From: Apostichopus parvimensis
Lineage: Eukaryota; Echinodermata; Holothuroidea; Aspidochirotida; Stichopodidae
DNA: 21,711 bases
Assembly (NCBI GenBank): GCA_000934455.1
Contig: KN888202.1
Coordinates: forward strand, 2,246-23,956
Direction of reading: 5' to 3'
Shown one piece after another: positions 18,559 to 21,711 of the stretch. Both the position numbers and the translations under genes were made by a program. The notes beneath the pieces were generated by a model. The model ran no database searches, was not told the origin of the DNA, and saw only the letters and a list, made by a program, of their open reading frames with translations. Position 1 is the first letter of the stretch, and every line of letters begins with the position of its first letter.

Positions 18559-19658
18559 GTAAATTAAATATCTTTCTACCCTTGGAAGTTGGATTTATTT
18601 TATTTGTTAAAAAAAAATTCCTCTGGATCAACTGCCTGAGTACAGCAAATGTATGCCTCCATCATCAAGTGTTTTGAACCAACACAGTCTTGAAAGAATT
18701 TTCACTCTTCTTTTTGTTTTGCAAGGTAATAATTTCTTTTCTATTATTATGTATACATAGTCGCATAAATAACGACTCTCCTCACAGTTGTGAAATGTGA
18801 TGAAGTTTGTAAGTTGGTTTGATGTGAAGATTTGGTAAACATGAACTGAATTTATAGAAGCAGTTGTGACTTACAGTCATATCCCCCCCCCTCAAGATCC
18901 TGCTCTCCAAATCCATCTGCCAGGACCTATACTGCTTCCCTTAACAGTAGAACAACGATTATTTCATGGATATATTTCAAAATATCTATAATCAAATTTC
19001 CTGTTTTATTTGCTAATAATCTTTGGATGATAATATTTTTGACAATAATGCACAGTAGTAGCATATATACATATATTTCAATGATACTTCCCACCACTTG
19101 TCAAATACCATTTCCTTAGTCTCTCTTATCATATGATGCTCTTTTAATCAGTGTTAAAGTTGCAAATTCAATGCGAGTTCCTGTAATTACCACTGTAAGC
19201 TGATTACTGAACCCCGTTGCACATTGACAACAAAGTGATTGCAAGAAACTACACAGTCAAAAAAAAAAGGGTTCTATGAACCTTCTATATTGTATTGGTC
19301 AACTGAGCTGAATAATTCCTTAAAAATTGTCTCTGAGACTTTATGACAATAGTGACATTATGTTTGGCATTACTCTGGCTTCCTATGGTTTATTGATTAC
19401 CGTCCACTAGCAGGTGTATGTGCCTAAGAGCCACTATTGATTTCCCTTTTGTGTGTATTTTTTCTGTTAGTGGACATGAATAGCCTACAATTGTCTTGTG
19501 AGATGTCAAGACACTCACTTTTGTATTGTATTGTGTTACTTCCAATGTGTGACCCAGGGTTGTGAACTACAGAGAGATGTCAAGGCATCTCTGGTATGGT
19601 GTGTAGTGCTCCCATCTTTCTTTAGACAGTACACATGATGTTTCCTTTGTTCTTTGGT
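18559..19658. other. Putative second intron of the receptor-like gene
   Basis: AT-rich; a C-rich run is at 18883-18892. I searched for a phase-1 exon continuing the cysteine-rich domain and found none convincing. Confidence 0.35.
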
Positions 19659-20047
19659 TTAAAGGCATTGAAGACTCGTCCCAAACCGCGTGCGGCCATC
19701 TGAAAAAGTTAACTTTCTGTTGCTTGCAAGTGAAGTTTTGTTTGTGTCCCTACAAAATGCAGACAGTAATGAAACGTGATACCTTAATTGTTATCTTTAG
19801 CTGGACCTGAGATGTCCATCGCTGTATCGTTTGTATACTGTGCTGTGGGTATTGACCGCAGCTGTATGTACTGACTGTACACTAGTCTCTAAGTACCGAT
19901 GGTAGCAAGCTGTGTGTGTATTTTCTGGGATCGATGGTGGTGTCTAACACTTATGTTACACCTCATTCGAAACTAGGTCAGATTACCGGCATGGTCAGAT
20001 TACCAACCAGATTACCGGCTTTGTGCGCGAGTCTTCAATGCCTTTAA
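19659..20047 (+). mobile_element. TTAA-flanked MITE, family B, copy 3
   Basis: TTAA then AGGCATTGAAGACTCG, ending with its exact complement CGAGTCTTCAATGCCT then TTAA. Unlike copies 1 and 2, both ends are of the GCATTG type. Near the right end CAGATTACCGGC-type words occur three times (19979-20021), a small local expansion that explains its greater length (389 bp). Non-coding. Confidence 0.9.
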
Positions 20048-20899
20048 TCACAAACAGTAAAAGATCATGTGTAGCATTATGTTCCCCTTCTAGGGGAACC
20101 GTTAAACACATCACCTGAGGATGATCTCACAATCACAGTCTCAATGCAAGGGGACTGGGGTTGAGAGTGAATCAGCCGTTTGGTTTTTTCGTGCCCAGGT
20201 TCTTTATTGGGTGACTTGTCTTTAAAAGTATCACAAACAGAAATATTTCTGCTTGAAATTTAAGTAAATTTATTTCAAGTAGATCAGTTGCATATGGTTA
20301 CCTCTGCAGAGTAATGATATAGATTTAACTGTAAGGTGTATCAAAATATATGAAGGTTCAATTGTTGGTGACTATCTGTGGTATGGGGGAAGGAGGTGGA
20401 AAAGGGGGGAGGGGGTCAACTTGGTGTTAACATGAAAATTATCTGGGAGGCAATCATTTCAGGTTTTAATGGGCTTATTAAGTAGTTAATGTTGTAATTA
20501 AAAAAATAAAAATTAAATTTCTTAGTATTAAACTCAATCAGCAATTTATTCATTGTTCCAAAAGTTTGTGTGTATAGTTTTTGTCACACAGAAAGGTGCA
20601 AGTAGTAGGTAATTTTGGTCATTTAATATCAAGAACAACTTCAACCCATCTCTGACATACATGCCATGGAGACTCATGGGCATGCTAAGTACTGTTATTC
20701 CACATACATGTTGAAATACTGCTGAGTTTTGAGAGGTTGTCAGTGTATACATCCTTAGTAACATGTTAAACTGCTTGTGTTGTAGTTCATGTTAAGTACA
20801 CTATACTCTATACTGTAATGTTGTAATAAAGTGCTCATAGCTGTCAGGTTGAGACAAGTTTAGAGATTATCACAACACTTGACAGGCTTGTAGGACTTG
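20048..20899. other. No gene seen
   Basis: AT-rich with a G-rich stretch at 20383-20417 and an AATAAA at 20825 that has no gene attached. A minus-strand frame at 20546-20764 resembles no known protein. Confidence 0.4.
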
Positions 20900-21481
20900 T
20901 TAAAGGATTGGTTCAGTTGTCATACATGTTTATGTTATATGAAAGAGGACAATAAAAGAAACACAATGGTGAAAAAACTGTTCAAAAATATCTTTTTCGG
21001 TTAAAGAGATATTCAAGTGTAAAGTTATATCAGATTGTGTAGAAACTGCTGAAATCTGACTAGCTGTGATGTCACATCCGCACATTCCTGAAAAGTCTTT
21101 GTTTTTTTTTTTCTAAATATTTTGTGAGATTTCATGACTTTCAACCAAAAGATATGTCAGGAGATCTCATATTTGTCAAAGGAAGTATTTGAGATTAAAC
21201 ATGTGAAGAATTTTTGATTATATTATTTTCAAATGTGTTAAAAAATGTAAATAATTTTTAAAGAAATATATTCACACATGTTAAGGAAGTGAGGATGTGA
21301 CATCACACCCTCACAGTTAGTCTTTCTACACCAGTCATTTTCAAAGAAATTTTGATATCTTCAAAGTGTCATATCTCCTTAACAGAGCATGCTATCATGG
21401 TAGTTTCTTCACTGTTCTTTTTGTCTTTTTGTGCTCTTTCATACAAAATAGACATGTCAAACACCTGAACCAATCCTTTAA
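20900..21481 (+). mobile_element. TTAA-flanked fold-back MITE, family A, copy 2
   Basis: Perfect 17-bp inverted ends, TTAAAGGATTGGTTCAG and its complement, so both TTAA flanks are intact. Nearly the same as 7767-8318 but with a small insertion at about 21080-21110 and a few extra bases near 21317. Same inner inverted arms. Non-coding. Confidence 0.92.
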
Positions 21482-21590
21482 ACATTACAACATGGTTATA
21501 TATATATATGTAAAATTAAAGTATAAATTTCCCTTGGTAGGAGTCAGTGACTATAAGAGTATAAGAGCTAAGTATTACGACAGGACCAGA

Positions 21591-21711
21591 CAGGGGCGTC
21601 AATCCGATTTGAAACGTGAGGGGGACTTAATCGATTCGAGTATTCCGGCCGTAAGTACTATCTAAGCGGAGCGCATTATAATAGCACCCATACTACCTTG
21701 ATTTGTCTCCA
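21591..21711. mobile_element. Left end of another repeat, cut by the window edge
   Basis: CAGGGGCGTCAATCCG at 21591 begins a GC-richer block (GTCAATCCGATTTGAAACG, GAGGGGGACTTAATCG) unlike the AT-rich flank. The CAGGGGCG start fits a hAT-type terminal repeat. The other end is outside the window, so this is tentative. Confidence 0.4.

Noticed and set aside
20825..20830. Polyadenylation signal AATAAA of another gene
   Set aside because: No coding exon upstream on the same strand ends near it, and the hexamer is expected by chance in such AT-rich DNA.
21366..21665. Open frame of 99 codons ending the window, with a twin at 8140-8340 (shared [18 protein letters not shown] segment)
   Set aside because: The shared protein is only the translation of the two nearly identical family-A MITEs. 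No known domain, and the frames diverge outside the element.

Overview
This is animal nuclear DNA: AT-rich, with long introns, GT/AG splice sites, a mitochondrial-enzyme gene cut into many exons, and several families of short transposons. The protein is very close to vertebrate methylmalonyl-CoA mutase. The repeat content (TTAA-flanked MITEs, a tRNA-derived SINE with a TCCTTGGGCAAGG-type body, a LINE tail) suits a marine invertebrate. An echinoderm such as a sea cucumber is my best guess, but the window alone does not prove it.

Region 1 (1 to about 13400) holds the 3' three-quarters of the methylmalonyl-CoA mutase gene (MMUT) on the + strand. Fourteen exons join in frame into 579 codons with no internal stop. 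They run from the TIM-barrel domain to the TGA at 12826-12828, followed by a 3' UTR with AATAAA at 13381. About 171 N-terminal residues, including the mitochondrial targeting peptide, must lie upstream of the window. The introns carry a TTAA MITE (family B) in intron 3, a LINE reverse-transcriptase tail and an antisense SINE in intron 4, a minisatellite that starts at the splice donor of intron 5, a TTAA fold-back MITE (family A) in intron 9, and another terminal-inverted-repeat element in intron 11. A 197-bp palindromic MITE with a 9-bp target duplication sits just after the MMUT stop codon.

Region 2 (about 13400-15000) is intergenic. It contains a hAT-like MITE with an 8-bp target duplication and a G/C-tract hairpin.

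Region 3 (about 15000-21711) appears to hold the 5' end of a second + strand gene. The only coding exon I can support is 18393-18558, a signal peptide followed by the first half of a TNF-receptor-type cysteine-rich domain (EDAR / TNFRSF19 / EDA2R-like spacing). A strong splice donor at 15325 in a more GC-rich patch may end its untranslated first exon. Two family-B MITEs in opposite orientation flank the coding exon, a second family-A copy lies at 20900-21481, and a further repeat starts at 21591 and runs off the window. MMUT and this gene have no evident functional link. Exon numbers below count only the exons in this window. Residue numbers use human MMUT numbering from memory; the two proteins align without gaps in this part.
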